Of a stretch of DNA of 64,000 nt, positions 26,276 through 38,745 are shown one piece after another (position 1 is the stretch's first letter; every line of letters begins with the position of its first letter). The notes beneath the pieces are model-generated. The model ran no database searches, had not been told where the DNA came from, and worked only from the letters and a program-made list of their open reading frames with translations. The translations under genes and the position numbers were made by a program. The stretch comes from Kudoa neothunni (lineage: Eukaryota; Cnidaria): positions 14,694,001 to 14,758,000 of the forward strand of contig OZ199838.1 in assembly GCA_964304625.1 (NCBI GenBank), read 5' to 3'.

Positions 26276-26980
26276 CAGGGGTCACCAAAGTATGGCCCGC
26301 CAATTCATTCAAATCGGCAAGCGGTATCCCTTCTAAAACTCTACTGCGCATGTACACGCGTAATTGTATCAGTTCGTTTGAAAACTATCAGTACATCACT
26401 TTAGTAGATGAGTGTTGATTAAAACTTCTCATTTAATTCATTTTAGTGTTTTTTTTAATTTTAATTGAAACGAACTGAGAAACGACGCACTAATATAGCA
26501 AAATTCCTAGAATAAAACACACGAATCGATAAGATACACACTTCTTGTAGTTTAAAATTTTTTATTATTTAAATTTACAAATTAAATTAATTGAATTGAT
26601 TAACTCTAATTTTTAATCAGATTGAGTATGGTTAGATTAATAAACTATGAATTTTGTGATCGAAAAAATTTTAATTCATAATCACAACCAAAAGGATAAT
26701 CAACATCGCGATTTTTTTGAATTATACAGTAGACAAAAGGTCGTAATTAATCCCACTGGGGCCTCAGAAGTGAAATATACTAAATCCTGCCACAGGAATC
26801 TGTCGTCAGTTAAAAAACTTCCTGCGTTGCTTATGACCGAAACTACTCATTGGTACCAAGGTGAGGTAAATCTTTATAGGACAAAAATCAGTTTCATTTC
26901 TATAATTGTTTTTTAGAAAAAAGCAATTTTTTTGAACCAGCCCCAAAGCTTTTGAAAATCAAGACTTTTGATGACCCCTG
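26276..26980. mobile_element. hAT-family non-autonomous element
   Basis: The ends are CAGGGGTCACCAAAGT and, inverted, CAGGGGTCATCAAAAGT. The subterminal GGCCCGCC word is typical of hAT elements. The flanking octamers do not match, so a target duplication is not recognisable. An internal 89-codon frame (26647-26916) has no known domain. Confidence 0.65.
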
Positions 26981-27753
26981 ATCTAGAAGCGTCAACGCAA
27001 TTGCGAGGCTCCGTATTAATTTAATTTTAATTTTAAATGAACTAGAAAATATATAAATTCAGTTTATACACCTTTATCTACCAAATGATCAATTTAGTAA
27101 ATTTATAAATTAGTTTGATGGCCGAAACCCCATTGAAATTGTTGCTAAGTTGAAAAATATAAACTCAATAAGGAATAGTTTTAATTATTGTTCGAGAGTT
27201 GCAATTATAACTGTTTTTCAAGTTATGGTATGAAAATTTTTTATAATAAATTAATTTTTCATCTATTCGTATTTATCTAAATGATGTTAGAGCGATTATT
27301 TGATTTAATATACATATATTCAAATATAAAAATTTATTTTTTTATTAGGATAAATAAAGAAAAAAGAGTTAGATTAATTATTAGAATTTCCCAAGTATTG
27401 AGGCACATAGATTCACGCACCTCGGACATAACCGAATGCTCTATTGTCTAGTAGAAAGCTTGCTTAAATAGTAACATTAGGTTGGAATTTATCTCGCTCT
27501 CGTAAGAAGATTAATAATTGAGACTAATCTGGGAACGTTTTATCCCTCTAAAAAAATCCTCTTCTTGTAATATCACAAATTTGGACACAAAGTGTAATAA
27601 CGTATATTTTTTGGAAAATAGGACTAGATTTTTTTTATATAGATACATGTGATATTATTAAAAAGAGAGAGTGACGGTGTGTTTAAATAAATGAAATAAA
27701 CCAATTTAATAACGAAAGAAAATATGAATGAATAAAATGTAAACAAAAATATT
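26981..27753. other. AT-rich intergenic DNA
   Basis: No feature is recognised. The 3' end of mRPL2 mRNA should fall in the right-hand part. Confidence 0.5.
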
Positions 27754-28726
27754 TCAAACACGATGAGGTAGAAAAAAGTGTCTCGCGTAATACATGGTTT
27801 TATGTTTGAGCCAGTTGAGTTTGTTCTTGGTAGGACGTTTGGGTTTTCTAGAAAAATGGCGCTTTCGTCCAATCACTCCACCAGGTCGTTTATTCATGCG
27901 GCGAGACTGACCTGCTTTATACAGCTTACGATGATGATGGATAGAATTGGAAACTGTGCCGTAGCAAGCCAAACATTCACCATCAACTGTTTTTATTTTT
28001 GGTCTTTTTTGTTTTCTTTCAAACAATTCCACCAAAATTTTTCCATCTTGTTCGTAAATTCGATGAATTGTCATAAACATGCCTGCGGCTCGAGCATATA
28101 CACCACCAACTCCTACTTCCTCTTCTATGTTGTAAACCTAATAGAATTGAAGTCACTCCTTTAACAATCAATGAACGACTAAAAACCTGTGAACCAACCG
28201 GGAAATATTTCACTGGGAATGTATCACCAACTTGAAAAGCTTTCATAGCGATTGGAGGTCCCCTTGATATTTGGTAGGTGTGGCCGGGTTGCATACCTTC
28301 AGCAGCCAGAACCAACTTGTATTTATCGTGCATATCACCAATAACTAATGCTATGTGTGCAGTTCGATTGGGGTCATAACAAACATTTACCACCTCCTCG
28401 GTGTAAATGTGGTTGTTTTTGTAGGCCTCATCTTTTTTGTAGAGAGGCATACGCATATGATCTATTTTTCGGTAGTTTCTGACTGCACCACCACCAACGT
28501 GATGTTGGATAATTTGTCCTAAAGGTCCACGACCACCCTTGGCAAAGCATCGTGTTATCTCTCTATCGATCAAATACTCTGGTAATTTGACGTTAGGGAT
28601 TTTTTTGGGAATTCTCTCAAAAACTGGTATTACACGACCCATTAAACTAGTTGTTGTGCAAAAATTTGAAACTAAATTAACGGGGGACGGACTTTTAACT
28701 GACCCCAAAATGCTAAAGACTCGCAT
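27754..28726 (-). CDS. MRPL2: mitochondrial large-subunit ribosomal protein L2
   Basis: This is uL2m, which sits near the peptidyl-transferase centre of the mitoribosome. Two exons (28726-28187 and 28137-27754) separated by a 49-bp GT/AG intron give 307 aa. After a leader (MRVFSILG...), the L2 RNA-binding fold shows GGGAVRNYRKIDH, YDPNRTAHIALV and LAAEGMQPG. Across the splice, PVGSQ joins VYNIEEE, then GGVYARAAGMF, CLACYGTVSN and the C-terminal YKAGQSRRMNKRPGGVIGRK. The splice is in phase and restores the family's PVGT..N.E.. motif. The length is typical for mitochondrial L2. No anomaly is seen. Confidence 0.95.
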
Positions 28727-30372
28727 GTAGGGAACAATTTTTCAAAAATTGTCACGTGGCAACGGGAAATAAGATTTGTTGTCACAACTTGGATTTTGAC
28801 TTTAGAATCAATTATTATATTTTATTTTAATACAAATCGAATTATTTTTTAGTTCTCAGTATGTTTAGTATTATTGTTCCCGTCATGTATAATAAATAAT
28901 AACAATCATATTGTGATTCCAAGCCGAGACATAAATATAATGTTGTATACTTCTATTTCAATATTTGAAATATAATAATACGAAAGTTAGAACAGGAAAT
29001 TCCATTAATCTATGACAACAAACTCTCTCTAGGAGACGAGCCTGAGCTTACAAGTTCAAAGCTAGTGAAGCCTTACTAACGGATTGATTGTCCAACACAT
29101 GTGATAGGTCGATGTAATCTTAATAATTCATATTTTGTAAAATATAATATACGACAATGTTTATTCAGGATGTTACGAGAATAAAATAAAAACTCAAAAA
29201 CGGCGCGCGCAATCAAAAATATTAACTTTTGGATGGTATTTATGTTGAATTACATCTCATTGATTCCAATTAGGACTCAAATATTTTCCCATTAGATAAA
29301 GATAATGGTATATTTTCCCAAATCCTCCTACCCAGTGTCATAAACGATGATCTGGAATCCAGTAGTTTGTGGTTGTTAACAGTAGAATAATTTATTTAGT
29401 TGTAATTGTACCCGAGAAAAATGATTATCAACAGATAATTGAAAAAGGTAGCTTGGGGCATCTATAATTTATATTATTCTTCTTTTAGATTTACCTGGTG
29501 AGGAGAAAGACATTTTCGAATATCTTCATTTTTATTTCTAGCATAAAACTATTTATTATGTTATTGTATTAAACTTACTACGTATAATGGTTTTATTTTC
29601 GAATTCGGCATTGTATGAGATGCACCAAAATTGAAAACAAAAATTTAATAGATGGTGGCACTCATGAAATTCATTCCTAAAAATTTTATTTGTTTAACCC
29701 TAGAAAGCTCGCAAAAAATAATTACACAGAGTCCCGGTGAGCCCCTTTTTGTTCCAATTTAGATTAGTCGAATAAAATCATTAGATTGTTGTAAAGTATC
29801 ACTTTAGTTTAGTAAGCTAAATTAATTTGGAGCAAAAAATTAAGAGATTCCCCGTACAGCTAAATACTAAATATTAAGAGAATAATTCTTAAAGGATATT
29901 TTTCGTTGGTAAATTCTTGAGTTAAGAGTAACAAATGTTTTTTATCTCTTTTAGTTGAATGAACTAAAAGAATACTTTACAATAATTTAATGATTTTATT
30001 CGACTAATTTATGCGTGAACCTAAAAAATTGCTAACTACCATGTCATGATGTTAAAAGATAATTCGTCATATTTTTGTCTTAAAAAAATCGGTTACCTGC
30101 TGTATTATATACGTAATAACTGTGAAATAAATTTTGAATTTAATCCGTCTGAATATAATGAATTCAAACAAATTAATTCCTATGGTCAATGAACCATACG
30201 TCGTAAAATAGAGACTTTACATTAATAAAAACGATTAACTCAAGCCGAAAATAAGATTTATTCCAACATACGTAAGATAATACGTTATGTTTATGACATC
30301 TCTAAAAAAATAATCTGTATGATATGTAAACATGCGTGTATTAATTGTGGAGATGCTATATTTCATGTAGAG
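28727..30372. other. intergenic DNA with a solitary pogo-like end
   Basis: At about 30082-30102 the minus strand reads CAGCAGGTAACCGATTTTTT next to TA, resembling the pogo-type end at 3025. I find no partner end. The rest shows no recognised feature. Confidence 0.45.
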
Positions 30373-30992
30373 CAGTGTTTCCCAACCTTTGATCCATTGC
30401 GTCACACTTATTTTTTAACTTAAATCACTATCAACTTTGAATGTAGCTCCCTATTACATTAAAATTTCAAAGCGATTAATATATACTTTTTTTCTCATTA
30501 AAATTAAAATGTATCCTATCATATCATATCTAATTTAATTTATTGATAGACCTTAAAAATTAACATCTTTAGTTTTTTACTCTGTCAAAAACAGTGTCAA
30601 GTGGAACTGGTTCTAATCCAACCCCCAATAGACAAGACTTTCGTGTGTAGGGGGTATATAAACCTAAAATAAATAAATAAAGTAGAAAATTAATCAATAT
30701 TATATTTGATTAAATCAAAAACAGAGGAGATCACAATTATAAATATGACAAGATTGGATTTAAAATCATTCTGATTCTATTGGAGTAAAGACAGTATTAA
30801 ATGTTATTATTTATTTTAATATAAGTAGTCATTTCTTTTTTTATTATTTATGATATTAATCGTCATTTAAAAATAAGCGAAATCGACTTCAAAGTATATC
30901 ATACTGCCCAATTATCTCACCATTATCTATGCCACATCAATACTCATGATTATGCATGTCCCACCAAAGTTTTTCCAAGTTGGGAAACACTG
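30373..30992. mobile_element. hAT-family MITE with target duplication
   Basis: Terminal inverted repeats CAGTGTTTCCCAACCTTT and CAGTGTTTCCCAACTTGG bound 620 bp. The flanking octamers ATGTAGAG (30365-30372) and ATATAGAG (30993-31000) agree at 7 of 8 positions, the hAT target-site size. No transposase is seen inside. Confidence 0.85.
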
Positions 30993-31104
30993 ATATAGAG
31001 TTAAATTCGTGATTAAAATCCAAATAAAAAATATATTTCAAAAGATTATACGATAACAAAAATAAACAAATTTTTTATAAGATGACAAAATAACAAAAAA
31101 TCTA

Positions 31105-34100
31105 TTAAAAAACACTACAAACTACATATTTAGCGATGATCACCAGGGCGCTGGTAAAGGAGCGTATATCATTAAAAGAACCATGTGTTTTTGAGTTAAC
31201 TGAGGTTAAACTGAGTAGAAATTCAATATTTTCCATGATATGTTTAGGTAAGGGTGCAGAATTTTTAGATAGGGTTTGATTCACATGATCGATGAAATTT
31301 GCTTTGATTGTTTTACTAAGTACAAACAATCTGTAAATGAAAGTGCCGACTTGTGAGGACAGCTCTGAGATTAGTAAATGGGACCAAAGGCGTTCAAAAA
31401 CAATCTAACAACAACCATTCAACAAAATACTAAAATATGACAATTAATTACAGGTAAAAGTTCTTCTACTTTTTCATTAACAGACAATTGTATTGTGTTA
31501 CTGATGGGACAATCTTGGGTGTTGTTGGTCACAGCTTCAGCTAATGCATCGACAATATCGGTACAAATATAGTAAGTTTGAATAAGAATGTCATCATTGA
31601 AATGTTGCAGGCCGAATTTCAAGTAATAAAACATAAGAGCTATATATTTTGTTTCGACATTGAGTAAGCATACAGGGTAGGATTTTGAGTAGAAACACAA
31701 AAAGTTCAGAACATTCGAGATTAGACTATCCTAAAAACATCAATTATATTTACGCAAAAAAAAAACAACTACAAAAAATCTCTTAATAAGATGATAATGT
31801 TTTTCTTAATTTAATAACTCTGTTTAATATAAAAATATTTTACCACATCATTAATATTGATTAGGATAATTCTAAGTCCATAGTTGATTGTATGGACTAT
31901 GTCGCTATCGAGTGAATTAATATTGAAATCCTCTATAAAACAAATGGGATGTAATTCCACTTACAAATATAACACAATCATTACTACTAGCACAAATATA
32001 TTCGGTGAATTTGATCACAGTGAAAAATAACATGGATAACGTTTTAAAATAAAGTTCAGCGTCACGTTTTTTCCAAGTGGTCGAGTATTCTAGATAGGAA
32101 AGATAACGGAAATAACTTTGCTAGATGGTGAGTACCTTCGACTGATTCTGAGAAGTCGTTAAGAAAACTGATAAAGTTGGAATTGAATTTTCTCGAAAGA
32201 TTAGCTGTGTGTGAAATTGGTGACTTTTTGAGTAGTATCAAATGGGAGAATGCTCGTTGGTAATGTTTGTTGATGTGGTAAGCCAACTTGAGATATTTAG
32301 GGAAAATATGTAGTGCGATTCCACCGAGTTGAAGGAAAAAAGTGTTAGTGAGATCTTCGGCGAGCTTGGCAAACAAATGGTAATCGTTTTCAGCTGACAC
32401 GATACTGAAATTGATGGGCAATAAAGTGTGTAATAGTTTGCAAGTGTGGCTTTTTTGTATTTGAAGGTAGTTTTTTAGGAAATCATCATTCAAATCATAA
32501 ATTTGTCGAATAAACGAGTTCAACGGATCAAAAAAATTGAATTTAACACAACACTCATACAATTTGTTCAGCAGCTCAGTGAGAACGTTATCTTGGAACG
32601 GGCAACCTTTTGCGATTATCAAATTGATATAATCAAAAGCATATTGGCCCGAAAAATACAACACATCATTTGTGGCTAAATTCAATTTTAGAGATTCGAT
32701 TAACAACTCAAGAAAAAATGAGATATCCGCATGAGTAATTGAGTTGGATTGATATTGGTGATCGACTGATGTATGTAAGTTGGATTCAACATCGTTATCA
32801 TACAAAAACAGTTTATACGCAATAACAACGATATATTTGTTGACCAAGCACACATATCTGTAGTTGTTTCTCTTTAGAAATCCACTTAACAATGAGAGAG
32901 ATGGGGTGGGATTGATTGATGTATTCTGAAGATGGTCGACGAGGTAACCAAGTGTCTTAAGAAAATATCTACAGAAATGCAACCAACAAGATTCCATCTG
33001 TCTTAGATGTTTATCACAAATGGCGTAGTAGGTTTCGAACTTAATCACCAATAGAAAGATTCCAAATTCCAAAATACACACAACCAACCTCAACTTGTTA
33101 GGTATGTTGGCTGAGATGGTGGGATCATCCTCGAATTGACTCATATCGGTATTTATAGATTTGGAGAAATTTTTCAACAGATAAGCTATTGTGTTTAATT
33201 TCTTCTCAAAGTACACGGTTATGTATTCCACATAATTGTCGGTGTTGGTGGGTCTACCAATTTGTGTCAGACCTAATTCGTAGCTACAGTTCAACAAAAT
33301 GGCTGTATAGTTGGAATGGGAATTGGATGCCGATTCGTTATCTGCAATCAAAACCAACTCAGAAATCAAAATGATCAATCTGCTCAACTGATGAGACGAC
33401 AGTAGGAATGTGTCCAACAAATTGGGGTCAGCTTCGTGCTTGTACTCTTTGAGAATGGGGAGAAATGACGCGTACGAATTCAGGAACATTTCAGACAACT
33501 TTCTCATAACCAACTCATAGTTAACTCTGGTCACAACAGAGAGATCTCGTATATCTAGGTGGTCAATTTGAGTGGCTTTGTCTTTGGAAATGTTTCCAAT
33601 GGTGACAGAATGTAAATAGTTGTTTCTATCGAATGTCTCAACGGGAATCGACCCTACTGGAGCGTATAACAAACTTTGAATAGTTAAAAGACTGAATCCA
33701 TTGATTATATTGTTGACATGGGGGATATTTTCGAGTCTGAAAGGTGGGGGTGAACTGTCTGCGTCCAATCTTGTGCAGATATGAATAAGAGCTGACAAAA
33801 TATTATCCACTGAATCACTGAATATAATCGAATCGGATGATTTGTCAGTTGGATATTGTGGTTTATCGCTACCGCCTATCGAGTTGAAGGAATTGCATAA
33901 ATGAAACTCCCTCACTCGAGCACCTGCAACCTGCTGATACACATTAACAAATATTTCCGATAAATAGGCCATATCGATCTGGATTTTGGTTTTTCGAAAA
34001 ATTTGTGAGGTAATAATTTTGTAAAACAATTCCGACAAACCCCACACAACATAAGGTATATTGTAATCGAACCTGTTGTGAAAATACATAAACGTGTTTA

Positions 34101-35560
34101 ACACTGAGAGCAATACGGAATCAGCACATGATTGAAATAGACTCAATGGTCCACCCAAAAAACACAATAAACCCACACAAGATATACACATATGGAATAT
34201 CTCACAATCTTGCATATATTTTATTAGGCACTATATAACAGTGATTAGGAAATTAATATAAATGGTCTCTTCAAATTACCTTAAAAAGTACCACTACTAC
34301 AGCTTGTGATAAGATAATATCAGCCCATGCGATAGGAGGAGAAAATTCCAAAATCATCGTTGCAGGATTAATGTAACACATTTTATTGGTACATCGTTTG
34401 AAATTCCAATTAAACACACCATACAAATTATTGAACACAAGTATAATGGCGTTTCTGTGGAGATTAGGCAGATCGATACTTTTCATAGCAGCAACAAAAA
34501 TACTCAATAGATAATCGTTCTAATATAATATTTTTATTATAAAATCTAGAAATTAGAAAGAACGAATGATAATCTACCTGAATATATTCAAAAAAACGAA
34601 GGTCATTCTCATCTATATACTCAGTCTTATTGAGATAGTTGGAATAGTCGCTGAGAATGGCTCCAAAGAATCTCAACCCCAATATCTTTTCTTGAATTGT
34701 CTCAGTCGTTATAGATGCCATCATTGGTTGAAGTATCATCAGATCCAAATAATCGGTTGTTAGGGCGTCCCAATGACACCTCATAACACATCCCACATTT
34801 TCAATTAGTGGATCCATCACTGGCATATGCTCACTGTAACTATATTCAATTAAGATTATACTTAGTTGTTAACTGTGAACAAAACTTACGTTGAAATTTC
34901 AAGAAGCGTTTTCATTAAAATGTGCAATAAATGTTTGATAAATTCGAGAGGGAACAGCTTTTTTTGTTTGGTCACGGTTTTCTTTAATATGTTTAGGCAA
35001 GAAAGGAGGATAAAATTGTTTCTGTATTTTTCTATATACAATTGAATTTTAAGAAAATAAAATCAGAGGTATTTGAGGATAATTTGATCTTAAAATAATC
35101 GATTTAACTCTGAATAATTAATTTATCAAATTATTATATTTATCATTTATTATTATTATTAATTATTATAATTAGGGTTGGAAAGATTGAAAAAACAAAG
35201 CATTAAGCCTCATCATTAACGACCTAAAAGTCGAATAGGCAGAACTATTTACCCAAAATAAACGCACAAATATGTATATTCTTCGAGGATCTGTACCATT
35301 TCTCACACAAATTCTCAAAATTCTTCATATCGATATCATTTCTCTAATATTTTCATTAAAACATCAACAATATAATATATAATAATAAGTCGTTCTGAAA
35401 CTTACCATCACAATGAGATCACACGTCTCCAATAAAGAGTCTAATAATTCTCTGTCAGGCATGGCTACATTCATGAAATGAATGACTATTATTGGTAATA
35501 ATACTAAGGGATCAACTTCATGCGCACGACAAAAGCACAAAATACACCCTTACGGGAAGT
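31105..35560 (-). CDS. XPO4: exportin of the XPO4/XPO7 group (importin-beta superfamily)
   Basis: This encodes a large HEAT-repeat nuclear export receptor. Coding blocks on the minus strand are 35556 to 35406 (FCRAHEVDPLVLLP..., DRELLDSLLETCDL), about 35021-34890 (ILLSCLNILKKTVT), 34826-34530, 34507-34271 (VFNWNF, PPIAWADIIL), the long exon 34215-32062 (up to 717 codons; YVVWGLSELFYKIITSQ, LSRLIILISELVLIA), and two C-terminal exons near 31700-31419 and 31329-31105 ending in YVVCSVF. The total approaches the roughly 1,150 aa of animal exportin-4, and the WNF block favours XPO4 over XPO7. Assignment within the group is from memory of diagnostic blocks. The true 5' end is unresolved: the first block is open upstream to an AG near 35557 without an ATG, apart from an internal ATG at 35474. 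Confidence 0.7.
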
Positions 35561-35839
35561 TTAATCCCAAATGAAGGTTAACGCTTGCGCATTAAAAATG
35601 TTGATCAAAACAACTATTATTTATAGCAGATATATGCAGCTAATTTTTTTTGAGTCTACTACATTTTATTATTTTTAACGAGACGAACATAATTACAGGT
35701 TCGAAATAATTAAATCGGGTAAAAAATAATTTTTATTTTGCGTTATTGTGGCAAGAATAATCATTTCTCTATGACAAAATAGCAAACCTAATTTAAGGTA
35801 AGCTTTTACTTGAATGCTTTAACGTGCAGAATCAGCGTT

Positions 35840-36280
35840 ACATACGAATCGCCCACGTGCGTTCTCGGCCGTTTCTTTAATGCGGGTGGGTGATGATGCA
35901 GTGAACGCATAGTAATATCAGAGATATTGTGTTGCCTTCATAGTTACTCTGACACTAAATGTAGTATTAGTTTGATCATTTTTATAAAATAAAATGGTTG
36001 ATCATGCACTAGTTGCTCTGTGTAATGATACTGTTGTCGTTGCAATCAACGATCAACCAATAATAATAATAATAATTTGACAGTGAAGTCAGCTCCTTTG
36101 TTGTAAAAGAAGCGTTAAACTTGTCAAATATTCGCGTTTAAATCAGTATTAACGAGTTCTTGTTGAGGGTGAAATTAAGTTGAGCTTGTTTGCGTATTTA
36201 CAAGGTATAATAACAATCCAGTATTGCTTTTCTTGTGGTGAGCGATGTAATCGAATGCTTTATTTCTTATTGTTATATAG
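35840..36280 (+). mobile_element. hAT transposase scrap (BED-finger-like)
   Basis: A frame from 35994 reads MVDHALVALCNDTVVVAIND, resembling the G.ALCLICN.TVAV block of SCAND3/ZBED-like hAT transposases. A later frame reads SEVSSFVVKEALNLSNIR, like the following S..ASYVVA..IAK block. Several frame changes separate them. It lies between the exportin 5' end and a MITE. Confidence 0.4.
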
Positions 36281-36361
36281 ACAAATTTGTCGTCAATTTT
36301 GATATTTCTGATGGCGTGGGAAAACGTCGGCTCGTGCCGCTTAACACGGCATCATGTAATA

Positions 36362-36641
36362 CAGGGATGGCCAAACTTGATTGAAATGAAAGCCACATTT
36401 GATGGCATTCGGTTTTTTACAGCCGCAAGGCGTAAAAATTATACTTATGGGTTTTTATTATGTTTGTATTTTGTCTAAAATTCTTAATTAATACTGAATT
36501 AATGCTTAATTCATGAGTTCTTATTTGTGATATCTGCATTATCCTAACTTTCAACATACTCAGCTTAGCTTTATACGAAAAATTCAATGAAACAATAAGC
36601 TAAGTCTAAATTTTTCGCGAACCTTAATTTGGCCACCTCTC
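36362..36641. mobile_element. probable hAT-like MITE
   Basis: The left end is CAGGGATGGCCAAACTTGA and the inverted right end is GAGAGGTGGCCAAATTAA, about 280 bp apart. The similarity is partial and no clear 8-bp duplication is seen. Confidence 0.4.
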
Positions 36642-37682
36642 ATAATAAATACGGTAGATGACGATTAATCGAATTCTTTTACTTTTCGCACGTATTGTAC
36701 AGATTCGGATCGTTTATATGCATTGAATTAATAAATAAAACCTTGGAAAATTGTTAAATTTTTCATTCTGTCGAAGTATGCTGATTAAACGGAATTATGA
36801 TACATCGTGAAATCCGCTAATTTTTTACGCAGTTGCATTGAAGTTTGGCGTCGTTTTCAGCCTCCTTTGTAATATACGCGTAAAAATTCCCATTAACACC
36901 TTACGTTGAACGAAGCATATAATTGAACAAAGTATTTTGAAGATCAACCACTTCAGAAAGGAAAAAAAGTCATTTCGTCAAACATTTGGATCTAAAATTT
37001 ATATCTATTTTAAACAGTCTTTTATCAAATAAAGATGAAATCAAGAAGGATGTTGAAAGTTGAATGGAAGAAAAGTCGAATTACATTCAAGCATGACTTA
37101 AAGAAATGTACCAAAAGGTCCATAAGTGCATTTCTTAGACGAGGATGAGAAATATTGAGTTGTCTTTAGGGGAAATCATTGTAAAGCAAAATGAGATAAA
37201 ACGGAAAATTAGTAAAGATATATAAGATTTTAACTAAGGTTGGCTCCTTATTTTCAATGAGCTATTAAATTTACATCGATTATATTTTTACGGGGAATCA
37301 AACATTATTGAAATGTAAACTGTCGATGATTAGAAATTGTAGCTGAAAGAAATCTGAAAAATTTATAAAGTTGAACAGGCTTATTATTTCGACGAAACTT
37401 TTTTATTTATCAGAAACACCCAAGTATGATTAATGTGACCAAAGTCTACCAGGATGCATCACTTTGTTAAATTCTTCATTTAAAAAGTAGTTATGACCTT
37501 ATTTAGACCATAGGGAGGATCCATTTTGCACATAAAACACACCAATGACAGAACAATACTCTAATTAAACTGTTTGTTTATATAGATACGGAGACATCTT
37601 GTAACGCATAATGACGTCACGTTTATAAAACAACATATTTACGGTGTATTAACTTACAAGTAATATATATGAAAATTAGTAA
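36642..37682. other. AT-rich DNA without recognised genes
   Basis: There are possible eroded transposon scraps but nothing I can assign. Confidence 0.4.
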
Positions 37683-38122
37683 CCCTTTCATGCCTATTGT
37701 ATGGTATACTGAACATTAACTTCTTCCCCGTTTAAAATGAACATTTAACTATTGCTTCGCATTTGGTACAAACATATAATTTTAACTCAAATAGATGTAT
37801 AAAAATCGTTAATATTATATTTTTTAAGAAAATTGATATGTAGTAAATTTCATGAACAGTGTTCAATTCTCCATACCACATTCGTCCTTAAAGTGATGTA
37901 TTAATTTATAAACCGAATTATATTATTTTTTTAAACAAAAATTATTACAATTACCATACGTTGTTGCTAATTAAATTTGCCTATTTAAATATTAAGAAAC
38001 TTATTATTATCTGAAATAATACGATTTTAAGTCTTGCCAGTACATTGAACAAAATTTATAACTTAAAATTATTAGGTCAACAAATTTTTTTCAGGAATAA
38101 ACAAAAATTCAGGCAAGAAAGG
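37683..38122. mobile_element. probable piggyBac-type MITE
   Basis: The left end CCCTTTCATGCCTATTG and the inverted right end CCTTTCTTGCCTG fit piggyBac-like CCCTTT termini. TTAA follows closely on the right (38124-38127). The left flank reads GTAA, one change from TTAA. Confidence 0.5.
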
Positions 38123-38136
38123 ATTAACAATATTAA

Positions 38137-38212
38137 CCCTCTAAATAAAAGTGGGGTAGAAATCTACCCCACTTTTATTTAGAGGGTGTAAATCTTTCAG
38201 TTACTTAAAAGG
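38137..38212. mobile_element. 76-bp TTAA mini-element with perfect hairpin
   Basis: TTAA flanks both sides (38133-38136 and 38213-38216). The first 50 bases form a perfect 24-nt inverted repeat with a 2-nt loop (38137-38186), containing GTGGGGTAGA/TCTACCCCAC. The right end (AGAGGGTGTAAATC... to AAAAGG) closely resembles the right end of the larger piggyBac copy at 44272-46291. Confidence 0.8.
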
Positions 38213-38745
38213 TTAATTAACAATCACTAACCTCACAAAACTTTCTAACAATACAATTGCCAAATTCTCCAGATTCTCAAAAAAGAGTTGCATTTTTATT
38301 AGGTTTACCCATGTTTGGTGAAAAACTTGAGCCCGCTGTAATTGGCCATTATGGTAATCCAAGAATAATTTAAAAATTAATGCAAACGCCGGTCACAAAT
38401 TTTGTAGAAAAGAAAACATGGATTACTTCTGATATATTGACCAATTATTTAACCCTTAACTTAGAAGCCAAATCCATATTTACTTTAATATTATATGGTG
38501 GTTTAACGAAGGCAGAGGCTATTTGCATGGTAAATTCTAATCCAAAAAGGCATGTCCGCCTGCGTGATGACTATTTTTAATCCCAGCGACTCTTATTCAC
38601 AAGTTGTCTACAGATTTCACTTTTAGACTTGGCTTAATTAAATTATTTTTGGCTTAGTCCTTCACTCTTAGTGATAAAAAATAATTTAAAATAGTAAACA
38701 TTAGTGGCGTCGGAATATTATTTACTATGCAAGTAGCCATTTTAA

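Noticed and set aside
29040-29090. Possible tRNA-like segment (GTTCAAA word)
   Set aside because: No acceptor stem or anticodon arm can be paired around it.
38137-38186. Rho-independent-type terminator or CRISPR-like repeat
   Set aside because: This is a eukaryotic genome and the hairpin is bounded by TTAA and matches piggyBac ends, so it is a transposon feature.
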